A stretch of DNA of 39,821 bases, from positions 1 to 39,821 of the forward strand of contig NZ_CAJXNN010000031.1 of NCBI RefSeq assembly GCF_913057115.1, given 5' to 3'. The notes under the pieces are model-generated. The model did no database searches and had not been told where the DNA came from. It was given only the letters and a program-made list of their open reading frames with translations. Shown piece after piece: positions 14,530 to 24,145 of the stretch. The position numbers and the translations under genes were made by a program. Numbering within the stretch: the stretch's first letter is position 1; the number at the start of each line of letters is the position of its first letter. This DNA comes from an uncultured Roseovarius sp. (GTDB taxonomy: Bacteria > Pseudomonadota > Alphaproteobacteria > Rhodobacterales > Rhodobacteraceae).

Positions 14530-17452
14530 GCATCCGCCCTCCCTCTGGATCGAACTGCACAGGGTCGCAAACCTCGCAAAGGGTTTCCACACCGTTCAGA
14601 TGGTCCACCATGCGCACCACCTCGCCATGCCGCACCCGGCCATTGCGCAGGAACCCAAGGCCGATATTGGCCTCCAGCATGGGCGAATAGCCGACCGAGG
14701 TGACATAGCCTTGGTCGTTGACCCGCACCGCCTCGGCTTCGGCGTTGAACAAATGCGCGCCCGCCACCAGCATCTTGACCTCACCCGCCGGGCGCAGGCC
14801 AACTAATTGCTCACGCTCGGAGCCATTCAGCCCCTCACGCGCCGCGGCGGTTTTGCCGATGCAATCCTTTTTGGCGCTCACCATCCGCTCCATGCCGATA
14901 TCAAAGGCCGTCACGCGGCCATGAATTTCCGCATGGGTGATGAACCCCTTTTCAAGCCGCAAGACGTTGAGCGCCTCCATCCCGTAAGGCCCGCCGCCCA
15001 CGCCCTCGGCCCGGCTGACCAAGGCACGGAACAAGGCATCGCCATAGCGCGACGGCACGGCAATCTCATAGCCATGTTCGCCCGAGAAGGAGATGCGGAA
15101 CAGCCGCCCCTCGACCCCGGCCAGACTCACCGCCCCGCAGGACATGAAGGGCCACGCTTCATCGCTTAGCGGCGTATCCAGCAACCCATTTAGGACGTCG
15201 CGCGCCTTCGGGCCCGCCACGGCGAACTGCGCCCATTGCTCGGTGACCGAGGTAAACCTCACGTCAAGATCAGGGCGCAGGGCCTGATGCACGAATTCCA
15301 GATGCCGCATCACCTGCCCCGCGGCCGCGGTGGTGGTCGTCATCAGGTAGTGATTTTCGCCCAAGCGCGCCGTTGTGCCATCGTCCATCACATGGCCATC
15401 TTCGCGCAGCATCAGGCCATAGCGCACCCGCCCCACTTTGAGGGTCGAGAACATGTTGGTATAAACGAAATCCAAGAAGGCCCCCGCATCCGGCCCCTGA
15501 ATGTCGATTTTGCCAAGGGTCGAGACATCGGCCACGCCTACGGCCTCGCGCACCATGCGCACCTCGCGGTCACAAGATTGCCGCCAGTGGGTTTCACCCC
15601 TTTGCGGGAAATAACTGGGCCGGAACCAAAGCCCCGCTTCGATCATCGGCGCACCGCGCGCCACGCTTGCCTTGTGCGATGTGGTGAAGCGTTCAGGCGC
15701 AAAGCCCTTGCCCTGCGCGCCTGCCCCCATGGCCGCGATCGGCACCGGCACAAAGGGCGGGCGATAGGTGGTCGTGCCCGTCTCGGGGATGCCGCGCCCC
15801 GTCGCATCGGCCAGCACGGCCAAGGCCCCGATGTTGGAGTTCTTCCCCTGATCCGGCGCCATACCTTGCGTGGTGTAACGCTTCATATGCTCCACGCTTT
15901 GGAAGTTCTCGGTGGCCGCTTGCTTGACGTCCTTCACCGTCACATCGTTCTGAAAATCCAGCCACGCGCGCCCCTTGCCCGGCACTACCCAAAGCGGCGC
16001 GATGTCATAGGCGCTATCTTCGGCGCGGGGCAGGTCGATATCCGGCACGGCGCGCCCGATATCCTGCATCGCCTCACGCGCTGCGGCCAAACCGCCCTCA
16101 AGGCACGCGCGGGTCGAGAAATCCCCGCGACAGGCCCCGGCGGTGAGCATCCCCGGCACCGCCCCTTCTTGCGGTACGAAGGCTGCGATCCGCTCGTTCC
16201 ACTCGGGGCGCCCGTTCATATGACAGGTCAGATGCACCGAGGGGTTCCAACCGCCAGATACCGCCAAGGTATCGGCCTGGATTTTCTCAACCCCACTGAT
16301 CGAGCTGATGGAGATCGCCTCGACGCTACGCCCGCCATGCACCGCACTTACCTCGCGGCCCGCATAAAACGGCACGTCCAGATCACAGCGCGCCTCGGCG
16401 CGGCTGTCGATCAAAGCACTCACATGCACGCCCCCCGCGATCAGATCGGCGGCGGTGCGATGCGCAGAGTCGTTGTTGCCAAAGACCGCCACGCTGCGCC
16501 CGGGGCTGACCCGCCAGCGGTTGACGTAGGCCCGCACAGCCCCGGCCATCATCACACCGGGCCGGTCGTTGTTGGCAAAGGCCACGGGCCGCTCCAAGGC
16601 CCCCGCCGCCAGCACCGCGCGCTTGGCCACGATCCGCCAGAAACATTCGCGCGGCGCACCGGGGCGCATGGCCACATCCGAGGCCACCCGTTCAAGCGCG
16701 CCATAGGTGCCTTGATCATAGGCGCCCGTTACCGTGGTGCGGGTCATCACCCGCACATTGGGCATCGCCTGCAACTCAGCGGTCATCGCCTCGGCCCATG
16801 CGGCACCTGACTGCCCGCCCACCTCAAGGCGTTCCGCATTTAGCCGCCCACCGGTGCGCATGTCCTCATCACACAGGATCACATCGGCCCCTGCGCGCCC
16901 TGCCGCCAAGGCCGCCATCAGGCCCGCAGGCCCGGCACCGATCACCAAAAGATCACAATGGGCAAAGGCCTTTTCATAGCGGTCGGTATTGGCCTCCATC
17001 GACAAGGCACCCAGCCCCGCCGCACGCCGGATAAACGGCTCATACACTTTTTCCCACGCCGCCTTGGGCCACATGAAGGTCTTGTAATAAAACCCCGCAC
17101 CAAGGAAGGGGGCTGCTAGGTCATTAACCGACAGAAGATCAAGCCCTAGCGAGGGCCAGCAATTCTGCGGCCGGGCCATCATCCCCTCGAAAAGCTCCAC
17201 CGTGGTCGCCCGCACGTTGGGGTCCTGAGCGGGGCCAAGGCCAAGGGTGACAAGCGCATTCGGCTCCTCGCTGCCCGCTGTCATGATCCCGCGCGGGCGA
17301 TGATACTTGAACGACCTTGCCACCATTCGAATGTCATTGGCCAGAAGCGCCGAGGCCAATGTGTCGCCCTTCAGCCCCTCGTATTCCACGCCGTCAAAGC
17401 GGAACTTGACCGGGCGGCTTCGGTCGATCTGGCCCTTTCCTGCAAGTCTCAT
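14522..17452 (-). CDS. soxA: Sarcosine oxidase alpha subunit SoxA
   Basis: A 976-residue alpha subunit, the usual size. The complex oxidises sarcosine with oxygen and tetrahydrofolate to glycine, hydrogen peroxide and methylene-tetrahydrofolate. The N-terminus has the Fer2-like fold without iron-sulfur cysteines (FDGVEYEGLKGDTLASALL). The NAD-binding dinucleotide fold has GAGPAG at residues 172-177, and the C-terminal folate-binding GcvT domain occupies roughly 590-970 (EHGYEIAVPSRYGDALFRAL and MEALNVLRLEKGFITHAEI in pieces). The start ATG overlaps the soxD stop by four bases (ATGA). Order and spacing fit a single soxBDAG transcript. Confidence 0.97.
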   Translation of the reverse strand: MRLAGKGQIDRSRPVKFRFDGVEYEGLKGDTLASALLANDIRMVARSFKYHRPRGIMTAGSEEPNALVTLGLGPAQDPNVRATTVELFEGMMARPQNCWPSLGLDLLSVNDLAAPFLGAGFYYKTFMWPKAAWEKVYEPFIRRAAGLGALSMEANTDRYEKAFAHCDLLVIGAGPAGLMAALAAGRAGADVILCDEDMRTGGRLNAERLEVGGQSGAAWAEAMTAELQAMPNVRVMTRTTVTGAYDQGTYGALERVASDVAMRPGAPRECFWRIVAKRAVLAAGALERPVAFANNDRPGVMMAGAVRAYVNRWRVSPGRSVAVFGNNDSAHRTAADLIAGGVHVSALIDSRAEARCDLDVPFYAGREVSAVHGGRSVEAISISSISGVEKIQADTLAVSGGWNPSVHLTCHMNGRPEWNERIAAFVPQEGAVPGMLTAGACRGDFSTRACLEGGLAAAREAMQDIGRAVPDIDLPRAEDSAYDIAPLWVVPGKGRAWLDFQNDVTVKDVKQAATENFQSVEHMKRYTTQGMAPDQGKNSNIGALAVLADATGRGIPETGTTTYRPPFVPVPIAAMGAGAQGKGFAPERFTTSHKASVARGAPMIEAGLWFRPSYFPQRGETHWRQSCDREVRMVREAVGVADVSTLGKIDIQGPDAGAFLDFVYTNMFSTLKVGRVRYGLMLREDGHVMDDGTTARLGENHYLMTTTTAAAGQVMRHLEFVHQALRPDLDVRFTSVTEQWAQFAVAGPKARDVLNGLLDTPLSDEAWPFMSCGAVSLAGVEGRLFRISFSGEHGYEIAVPSRYGDALFRALVSRAEGVGGGPYGMEALNVLRLEKGFITHAEIHGRVTAFDIGMERMVSAKKDCIGKTAAAREGLNGSEREQLVGLRPAGEVKMLVAGAHLFNAEAEAVRVNDQGYVTSVGYSPMLEANIGLGFLRNGRVRHGEVVRMVDHLNGVETLCEVCDPVQFDPEGGRMRG

Positions 17453-17721
17453 GCGCCCGCCTCCTTGGCGTCCTGCGCCAACTCACAACTCAACACCTCA
17501 TGGGTTACGGTGTTGCGCGTGACCACCACCCAAGCGCCACAGCCGGTCTCGTGATACCACAAATCGCGGGTCACCCCCGCCGGGTTGTCACGGTTGTGGA
17601 TGTAGTCATCCCATGCCGCCTCCCCGGCCTCGGGGTCGGGCCGATCAAGCGCCACGGCATCGCCCTGATAATAAAACTCGCGCCGGTCGCGCTCTCCGCA
17701 GTAGGGGCAGGTGATCCTCAT
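17449..17721 (-). CDS. soxD: Sarcosine oxidase delta subunit SoxD
   Basis: A 90-residue delta subunit that binds zinc. The cysteines CPYC at residues 4-7, together with the HETGC segment near residue 62, form the metal site. The TRDLWYHETGCGAWVVVTRN block is characteristic. I chose the ATG giving MRITCPYCGERD because GGGAG stands eight bases upstream and the family starts this way; a longer frame adds five residues. It lies 49 bases after soxB and overlaps soxA. Confidence 0.95.
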   Translation of the reverse strand: MRITCPYCGERDRREFYYQGDAVALDRPDPEAGEAAWDDYIHNRDNPAGVTRDLWYHETGCGAWVVVTRNTVTHEVLSCELAQDAKEAGA

Positions 17722-17770
17722 GCCGCGCTCTCCCAACTCATCCGCTTTTTGCCAATACCCATGTCGCGCC

Positions 17771-19024
17771 TCAATGCAGGTTGTGCTGCATGCCGGTGCC
17801 TTCTTCGTCCATCAGGCCCCGCCCCGTGCGGAAGCGGTCCAGACGGAAACGCGCCGCCGGGTCGTGATGCCTGTCCGTGGCCACCAGATGCGCCATGCTG
17901 AACCCCGATCCCGGCACCGCCTTGAACCCGCCATAACACCAACCCGCATCCAGATAGAGGCCCTCGACCCCGGTCTTGTCGATGATGGGCGAGCCATCGG
18001 GCGTCATATCCATGATCCCGCCCCAACTGCGCAATACCTTGGCCTTGCCGATGGCGGGCATCAGGGTCATCCCCGCTTCCATCACATGCTCCACCATGGG
18101 CAGGTTGCCGCGCGCGGCGTAAGAGGCATAGAAATCCAGGTCGCCACCGAAAACGAGCCCCCCTTTGTCCGACTGGCTGATATAGAAGTGCCCCATGCCG
18201 AAGCTGACCACATGGTCGATGCAGGGCTTTAATCCTTCGGTCACAAAAGCCTGCAAGACATGGCTTTCAATGGGCAGGCGCATACCTGCCATCTGCGCCA
18301 CTTGGCTGGACCGGCCCGCGACGATGATCGCCACCTTCTTGGCCTTGATCGCGCCGCGCGTGGTCTGCACGCCCTTGACGACTCCGCCCTCGATATCAAT
18401 GCCCGTCACTTCGCAGTTCTGGATAAGGTCCACGCCCCGGTCGCTCGCCCCCCGGGCATAGCCCCAAGCGACGGCATCGTGCCGCGCGGTCCCCGCCCGC
18501 CGCTGCAACAACCCGCCATAGATGGGAAAGCGCGCTTGGTCATAATCCAGATAGGGCAGCATGCGTTTGAGGTCCGCCACCGATAACAGCTCGACATCAT
18601 CGCCCTGATTGCGAATGGCATTGCCCCGCCGGATCGCCGCGTCACGCTGTGCATCGGAATGGAAAAGCGCAATCTGACCGCGCTGCGAATGCATCACGTT
18701 ATAATTCAGGTCTTCTTCCAACCCTTCCCACAGCTTGAGGGAATGACTGTAGAATTCCGAATTACCCGGCAGGAAGTAGTTGGCCCGCACGATGGTGGTA
18801 TTGCGGCCAACATTGCCGCCTCCAAGGTACCCCTTTTCAAGCACCGCGACATTGGTGATGCCATGCTCCTTGGCCAGGTAATAGGCGGTTGAAAGGCCAT
18901 GCCCGCCGCCGCCGATGATCACCACGTCATAGGCATCCTTGGGTGTCGCATCGCGCCAATGCGACTGCCAGACCTTGTTGCCTGTCAGGCCCTCTTTCAA
19001 AACGCGCAAACCGGAAAAGCGCAT
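17771..19024 (-). CDS. soxB: Sarcosine oxidase beta subunit SoxB
   Basis: A 417-residue flavoprotein subunit that oxidises sarcosine. An FAD-binding motif (IIGGGGHGLSTAYYLA) lies at 37-52. His182 in RHDAVAWG corresponds, by motif position, to the histidine that carries covalent FMN in this family. I chose the second of two close ATGs since AGGGAG is then six bases upstream and the length equals the family norm; the first ATG abuts the ribosome binding site. It is the first gene of soxBDAG, and the 162-base gap upstream carries inverted repeats that could be regulator sites. Confidence 0.96.
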   Translation of the reverse strand: MRFSGLRVLKEGLTGNKVWQSHWRDATPKDAYDVVIIGGGGHGLSTAYYLAKEHGITNVAVLEKGYLGGGNVGRNTTIVRANYFLPGNSEFYSHSLKLWEGLEEDLNYNVMHSQRGQIALFHSDAQRDAAIRRGNAIRNQGDDVELLSVADLKRMLPYLDYDQARFPIYGGLLQRRAGTARHDAVAWGYARGASDRGVDLIQNCEVTGIDIEGGVVKGVQTTRGAIKAKKVAIIVAGRSSQVAQMAGMRLPIESHVLQAFVTEGLKPCIDHVVSFGMGHFYISQSDKGGLVFGGDLDFYASYAARGNLPMVEHVMEAGMTLMPAIGKAKVLRSWGGIMDMTPDGSPIIDKTGVEGLYLDAGWCYGGFKAVPGSGFSMAHLVATDRHHDPAARFRLDRFRTGRGLMDEEGTGMQHNLH

Positions 19025-19053
19025 CGCCATCTCCCTGATACTTCGGCCGGAGT

Positions 19054-19111
19054 GAACCAAGTTCCATGCCCGATGGCAATGGTCGGAAACGGCGCCACGC
19101 AATTATTTGCG
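19054..19111. promoter_or_regulatory. Inverted repeats upstream of soxB
   Basis: Three short inverted repeats lie 30 to 87 bases upstream of the soxB ATG: GAAC-CAA-GTTC (19054-19064), CCAT-GCCCG-ATGG (19064-19076) and CGCAA-TTAT-TTGCG (19098-19111). They are placed where an activator or repressor of a sarcosine-inducible promoter could bind. No sigma-70 elements are convincing. Short repeats like these can arise by chance, so this is a candidate only. Confidence 0.35.
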
Positions 19112-19186
19112 GCAATCTCGAAACCGGGCAATCAAGATCCCGCCTGTCGCCTGAAATGACGCGAAGAAGAAACGCCGTTGGATGCC

Positions 19187-19798
19187 TTAACGCAGGTGCT
19201 TCGGTATTGCGGCTTTTCGCTGCTCAAGAGATATTACGACGACCGGTGCGATAGGCGCGCCATCCTCGCTCAAAAGCGGATTTTGCCTGCTGCGCCCGGA
19301 CATCAATGCGGCCACCAATCGCGCCAGTATGCGAAACCCGGCATAATAAAAGCCTCTGTCACCAGACGGGATGCCCTTTTCGGGCACCGCATCGCGCGTG
19401 AAGGCTTGGCAACGTGACGGTCCAAGGCTGGCTGCCTCTGCTTCCACCTCGGAACGGCGCAGAACGACGCCCGCAAAAGGCAAATGAACCTTTGACATGG
19501 TATTGATCATCGGCGTGTTGCAGCACCGCGCGACCCACCGATACAGCCCCTTCGGCGACAACCGCCGGATTTCCAACTGGTCCTCACCTTTCGCGAAGGT
19601 GATACGGTCAGGCGTGGTCTGCCAAATGTCCGTCCCGCCGGCCTGGCTAAGGATATCAATGCCGTCCTCGTAAAGCCGAGCCGCAGTTTGGCAATCCTTG
19701 CAAAAGCAGGTAACGCGCGTGCCCGCCGCCGGGGCGGGCACGGCCAAGGTCATCTCAACCGCGCCACACCGGCAGGCTTTGCGCACCGAGGTGGCCAT
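19187..19798 (-). CDS. GFA-like zinc-binding protein (DUF6151 type)
   Basis: A 203-residue protein whose first 100 residues resemble the GFA/CENP-V zinc-binding fold: cysteines 9 and 11 (CRCG), 31, 33 and 36 (CFCKDC), and 92 and 93 (RCCNTP). The usual CxxC of the third pair is changed to adjacent cysteines. The C-terminal half (about 110-203) is extra relative to the standard GFA domain. I assign it to the DUF6151-type group from memory; its function is unknown. It begins nine bases after the dehydrogenase gene and is probably co-transcribed with it. Confidence 0.75.
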   Translation of the reverse strand: MATSVRKACRCGAVEMTLAVPAPAAGTRVTCFCKDCQTAARLYEDGIDILSQAGGTDIWQTTPDRITFAKGEDQLEIRRLSPKGLYRWVARCCNTPMINTMSKVHLPFAGVVLRRSEVEAEAASLGPSRCQAFTRDAVPEKGIPSGDRGFYYAGFRILARLVAALMSGRSRQNPLLSEDGAPIAPVVVISLEQRKAAIPKHLR

Positions 19799-19807
19799 CG
19801 CTCATCC

Positions 19808-21238
19808 CTACAATCCCAAGGCGCGATAGCTTGATGCGACTTTCTCGATCGAGGCAAGGTAGGCTGCGGTCCTCAGGTCTTCGCAATCATCCCGCTCATG
19901 CCAGATCGTGCGCATCGACTGATAGGCCGTGCGCATCGTGTCATCCAGGCCAGAGCGTACAAGCTCCAATTCATCGGCACCGCGCAGGTATTTCTGCTTG
20001 AAATCCGGCGACATGGTCCAGGACTCACCAAGGTGATTGTCCAGTTTCTCCAGTTCACCAACAATCAATTCGTGCCGGGCCTCTTCTTGGCGGCGGCCCA
20101 TCCGGCCAAACCGGATATGGCTCAGATTCTTGACCCACTCGAAATAGGACACTGTCACACCGCCGGCATTGGCATACATATCAGGGATGATCACCGCCCC
20201 CTTCTTGCGCAGGATCGCATCCGCCCCGGCCGTCACCGGGCCATTCGCCGCCTCGATGATCAGGGGTGCCTTGATGTTCTCGGCATTATCAAGGTTTATC
20301 ACCCCTTCAAGTGCTGCCGGGATCAGGATGTCACAGTCATGCTCAAGGTATTTCGATCCATCCCGGATATATTTGCCCGACGGATAGCCATCCACCCCGC
20401 CATGCTTGGCGATCCAATTGCGGATATCCTCGACATCCAGACCGTTTTCATCCATCAGCCCGCCATCACGCTCAATTATGGCTGTCACCTTGCAACCGTC
20501 TTCCTCGGTCAGGAACTTCGCCGCATGGTAGCCCACGTTGCCAAGGCCCTGCACCACGACGCGCTTGCCTTCCAGTTTGCCACTCATCCCGGCCTTCGCC
20601 ACATCCTCGGGATGGCGGAAGAACTCGCGCAGGGCGTATTGCACACCCCGGCCCGTGGCCTCGGTCCGGCCTTGGATGCCGCCGGCGTTCACCGGCTTGC
20701 CCGTCACACAGGCCCGCGCGTTGATATCGGTGGTGTTCATCCGCCGGTATTGGTCGGCGATCCATGCCATCTCACGTTCGCCCGTGCCCATGTCAGGCGC
20801 AGGCACGTTTTGGCTGGGGTGGATCAGGTCGCGCTTGGCCAGTTCATAGGCGAAGCGGCGGGTGATGCGTTCCAGCTCATGCTCGTCCCACTCACGCGGG
20901 TCGACACAAAGCCCCCCTTTCGACCCTCCAAAGGGGGCCTCCACAAGCGCGCACTTATAGGTCATTAGCGCCGCCAAGGCCTCGACCTCATCCTGATTGA
21001 CGGCGGTTGAATACCGAATACCACCCTTCACAGGCTCCATATGTTCCGAATGGACACTACGATAGCCGGTGAAGGTATGGATCTGTCCACGCAGGCGCAC
21101 GCCGAAACGCACGGTGTAAGTGGCGTTGCAAACCCTGATCTTCTCTTCCAGCCCCGGCGGCAGGTCCATTAGCGAAACCGCGCGGTTGAACATCAAATCC
21201 ACGCTTTCGCGAAAGGTCGGTTCCTTGGTCTTGGTCAT
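19808..21238 (-). CDS. Glutamate dehydrogenase (Glu/Leu/Phe/Val dehydrogenase family)
   Basis: A 476-residue oxidoreductase for reversible oxidative deamination of an amino acid, most likely glutamate. Family residues are present: Lys71 (VKGGIRYS), Lys95 (MTYKCAL) and catalytic Lys107 in PFGGSKGG. The NAD(P)-binding fold with GLGNVG lies near residue 225. The ATG at 21238 has GGGGAG seven bases upstream; the longer frame would add 79 residues unrelated to the family. Its place between sox and the amine operon suggests disposal of ammonia or glutamate from amine breakdown, but that is inference. Confidence 0.93.
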   Translation of the reverse strand: MTKTKEPTFRESVDLMFNRAVSLMDLPPGLEEKIRVCNATYTVRFGVRLRGQIHTFTGYRSVHSEHMEPVKGGIRYSTAVNQDEVEALAALMTYKCALVEAPFGGSKGGLCVDPREWDEHELERITRRFAYELAKRDLIHPSQNVPAPDMGTGEREMAWIADQYRRMNTTDINARACVTGKPVNAGGIQGRTEATGRGVQYALREFFRHPEDVAKAGMSGKLEGKRVVVQGLGNVGYHAAKFLTEEDGCKVTAIIERDGGLMDENGLDVEDIRNWIAKHGGVDGYPSGKYIRDGSKYLEHDCDILIPAALEGVINLDNAENIKAPLIIEAANGPVTAGADAILRKKGAVIIPDMYANAGGVTVSYFEWVKNLSHIRFGRMGRRQEEARHELIVGELEKLDNHLGESWTMSPDFKQKYLRGADELELVRSGLDDTMRTAYQSMRTIWHERDDCEDLRTAAYLASIEKVASSYRALGL

Positions 21239-21544
21239 GTTGGTCTCCCCGGTGTCGGCTGGTCTTTTCGCCAGCTCTGGTAGCAATGAATGCGTTCCAA
21301 TATCGTTAAAGCATGCGACAATTTTGTCCACCCGCAGCAAACGGCAATCACCAAGTTTCCCGTTCCAAAGCTGAATATCCCCAATTTCGCGACAATCGAC
21401 GCAAAGCGCGCCCATCGTCAACGCAAGGTACCTTTTGCGCCATGTTCTTTCCCAATTTGGCCTAAATTCCGCCATTTATCTTATGCATACGATAACGATC
21501 TTATTCCGTTCCTATGGGCGAAATCCGTCCGAAGAGGTGCTAAA
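21239..21544. promoter_or_regulatory. Divergent promoter region between the dehydrogenase and the Tad genes
   Basis: This 306-base gap must hold promoters for both strands. It contains a perfect 12-base palindrome, GACAA-TT-TTGTC (21317-21328), 79 bases upstream of the dehydrogenase start, and an AT-rich stretch (21475-21515) before the Tad gene. GAGG nine bases before the Tad ATG is its ribosome binding site. I could not fit convincing -35/-10 pairs on either strand, and I see no gene or RNA here. Confidence 0.4.
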
Positions 21545-23614
21545 ATGCATAACATCGGTCTACAATTCCGCGCCGCGGTCAAAACCAGCGTGAAGCAGCA
21601 GATCGCAAGACTGCAACGCTTCCGTGACGACCAAGACGGCAGCATGACGGTATATACCTTCTTCATTCTGATGTTCATGTTGGTCATGGGCGGCGTGGCT
21701 GTCGACACGATGCGGCAAGAGATGCATCGCGCCAAACTGCAGGCCAACCTGGATGCCGCTGTCTTGGCAGCCGCCTCGTCCCCTTATGACGAAGACCCCA
21801 ACACGCCCGACGCCGAAGAGCGCATCAAGGACCACTTCAAGAAGGCAGGCCTTGAGGATTACCTGCACACCTTCAATGAAGGTGACATTATCATGACCGA
21901 GAAGACCGCCAAGGTCAGCGCGTCGGCAAGTCAGGAGCTGGACACCTATTTCATGCGCCTTTCGGGCATCAAGACGCTCAAGGCGAATGCCGCATCGACG
22001 GCCCGGACAGGTGTGCAGCAACTTGAGGTGGTGCTTGTGCTCGACGTCTCGGGCTCCATGTCCGGCGACCGTTTGGACGCGCTCAAAACCGCTGCGAAAA
22101 GCTTCGTAACCCAGATCATCGACAATTCCGAGGGTGGCAAGGTTGCCTTCTCGATCGTTCCCTACAGCTTCAACTCGGCCCCGCCCGCAGCGATTTACAA
22201 CGTGCTCAACGTGAATACGACGCACCACTACTCGCGGTGCCTGACCTTCCACGAAGATGATTTTGAGGACCCGTACATCGAGTCCAAAGACAGCTATATC
22301 GGAAACGACCGGAAATACACCCAGACGGTCTTCACCTCGGTTGATTATGGCAGTTGGAACAATGCCGATTTCGGCACCGTCGGAAACGGTGACATCGAAG
22401 CAGGCTTGTCAAGCGCCTACAACGCGTCCTGCTACAGCGATCCACGGTTCGAGATCCTTGCCTACTCCAGCAATGAAGCCGACCTGCACGACAAGATCGA
22501 TGCCCTGACGGCTGCCGGTGGTACATCCTCCGAGATGGGCGTGAAATGGGGTGCGGCGCTCCTCGACCCGAACTTCCAGACGGTCGGAACCGCTCTGAAA
22601 ACCAATGCACAAACGATTCCCGTCACCGACGACGACGGTGCAATCACCTCGACGCGCACCATGACGGTCGCGACCGAACTCACGACCGTGCCGGAAGCCT
22701 ACGGAAGTTCCAAAGCCATGAAGATCATGGTCATCATGGGCGATGGTGCGAACTCGAATAGCTATCTCCTGAGAGATCCCAACAATCACTTGAATCCCGA
22801 CCAGGCTGATTCACACGTGATTGACGATTACCGCGGGCCCAATTCCAACCTGTACCTTCTGAACGAGCCGACTGGCGCTGAAACGGAAATGGTCTTCGTG
22901 CGCGCGACCACGCCCTGGGGCCACGTCTCCTACTACGAACCCCTTTGTGGATGGTATTGGTATTGGACCTGCGAATACAACGAAGTGGAAGTGGAAGGCA
23001 GCGGGGAAGGGCAACCCGAACCAGCCTTCTACGTCTACTCCCCGGTATCGAACCACTACATCCGCCTCGACTCGGAACAGGGTTTCTCGCAAGGCGACAC
23101 CTTCACCCAATCGGAGTTCGACGCCAAGATCGCCGATCTACCTGAAAACGACGGTATCCTGAGCGACCTGTCGATAGATTTCGACGTGGCCGTGGATACC
23201 ATGGATTTGGCAGAAGAGACGATCGATAAAGTCGAGGAAAACTACGATCAACCCGAGGACAAGTTCTACGAGCGCTTTTCCTGGGAAGAGGCATGGGGCC
23301 TGATGACGCCTTATGAATACATGGATATCACCGGCGACTCGGGCGCCTACGACCAGTACAATTATCGATCCAATGACCGTCTGACCAGTTCGGAAAAGAA
23401 CGCACGCATGGTCGATACGTGCCATGCTGCCGATAGAGAGGGCGTGACCATCTACACCATCGCCTTCGAGTTGGGAGAAACGGAGAGCGCCTCGGAAGAA
23501 TTGGAAAAATGCGCCAGTATTCCGGCCAATCACTTCAACTCAACGACCCTGAACATTGAACAGACGTTCGGCTCGATCGCCGCAAACGTCCTAGCTTTGA
23601 AGTTGACACAATGA
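21545..23614 (+). CDS. TadG-like surface protein with von Willebrand A domain
   Basis: A 689-residue protein. A basic N-terminus precedes a single membrane segment at about residues 35-54 (TVYTFFILMFMLVMGGVAVD), the hallmark of TadG-type (TadG_N) proteins. A von Willebrand A domain begins at residue 161 with the metal-binding DVSGS motif (Asp167, Ser169, Ser171). Its second half is interrupted by a long acidic, tyrosine-rich insertion with a WYWYWTC stretch before the final helix. Tad pseudopilins of this type act outside the inner membrane in flp-pilus systems; no other tad machinery genes are in the window. The ATG is chosen for its GAGG and the family start. The stop overlaps the next gene by four bases (ATGA). 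Base composition is lower in GC than the sox genes (28 to 32 of 60 in two lines I counted, against 44 of 60 in one sox line). Confidence 0.85.
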   Translation: MHNIGLQFRAAVKTSVKQQIARLQRFRDDQDGSMTVYTFFILMFMLVMGGVAVDTMRQEMHRAKLQANLDAAVLAAASSPYDEDPNTPDAEERIKDHFKKAGLEDYLHTFNEGDIIMTEKTAKVSASASQELDTYFMRLSGIKTLKANAASTARTGVQQLEVVLVLDVSGSMSGDRLDALKTAAKSFVTQIIDNSEGGKVAFSIVPYSFNSAPPAAIYNVLNVNTTHHYSRCLTFHEDDFEDPYIESKDSYIGNDRKYTQTVFTSVDYGSWNNADFGTVGNGDIEAGLSSAYNASCYSDPRFEILAYSSNEADLHDKIDALTAAGGTSSEMGVKWGAALLDPNFQTVGTALKTNAQTIPVTDDDGAITSTRTMTVATELTTVPEAYGSSKAMKIMVIMGDGANSNSYLLRDPNNHLNPDQADSHVIDDYRGPNSNLYLLNEPTGAETEMVFVRATTPWGHVSYYEPLCGWYWYWTCEYNEVEVEGSGEGQPEPAFYVYSPVSNHYIRLDSEQGFSQGDTFTQSEFDAKIADLPENDGILSDLSIDFDVAVDTMDLAEETIDKVEENYDQPEDKFYERFSWEEAWGLMTPYEYMDITGDSGAYDQYNYRSNDRLTSSEKNARMVDTCHAADREGVTIYTIAFELGETESASEELEKCASIPANHFNSTTLNIEQTFGSIAANVLALKLTQ

Positions 23615-24144
23615 AGAACTTCATGATTTCCACACTCCGCCGCTTCCGGCGCGACACCAGTGGCAGTGCCTCGGTTGAATTCGTGCTGGTGTTCCCGGTC
23701 TTCCTGTCCTTCATGTTGATGTCGATCGAACTGGGGTTCATCACCCTTCGGCACACCCTGCTTGATCGTGGCCTAGACATGACGGTTCGCGAAATCCGCC
23801 TTGGGACCGGCGCAAACTGGGACCACGATGACATCAAGGAATCCGTCTGCAACAATGCTGCCCTGATCCGCAATTGCGAAAGCTCGCTGCGCCTTGAAAT
23901 GCGAACCCGCAGCATCCGCAATTACTCTTCGCTTAGCAGCGATGTCGATTGCACCGACCGGGCGGAAGAAAGCGAACCCGTTATGTTCCAAAGTGGCGGC
24001 GAGAACGATCTGATGGTCCTGCGTGCCTGCTACAAATACGAACCGCTCTTTCCCGATGACCTCTTGGGTAAACTACTCAAGAAAGACGCCAGCGGTGATG
24101 CCAGCATCGTTGCCATAACCGCCTTCGTTCAGGAGCCCGAGTAA
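23611..24144 (+). CDS. TadE-family pseudopilin-like protein
   Basis: A 177-residue protein of the TadE family. The N-terminal RRFRRDTSGSASVEFVLVFPVFLSFMLM has the conserved glutamate at position 5 of the hydrophobic segment, typical of TadE. The soluble part has four cysteines (VCNN, RNCE, VDCT, RACY) that may form two disulfides. It begins within the last bases of the preceding gene and is followed after one base by the next TadE-like gene, so all three form one operon. Processing by a prepilin peptidase is known for TadE of other bacteria and is assumed here. Confidence 0.88.
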   Translation: MKNFMISTLRRFRRDTSGSASVEFVLVFPVFLSFMLMSIELGFITLRHTLLDRGLDMTVREIRLGTGANWDHDDIKESVCNNAALIRNCESSLRLEMRTRSIRNYSSLSSDVDCTDRAEESEPVMFQSGGENDLMVLRACYKYEPLFPDDLLGKLLKKDASGDASIVAITAFVQEPE

Positions 24145-24145
24145 G

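Noticed and set aside
15236..16810. A 524-codon open frame on the plus strand opposite soxA
   Set aside because: It is a shadow frame of GC-rich codons of soxA; it has no ribosome binding site, no recognisable domain and an extreme His/Arg composition.
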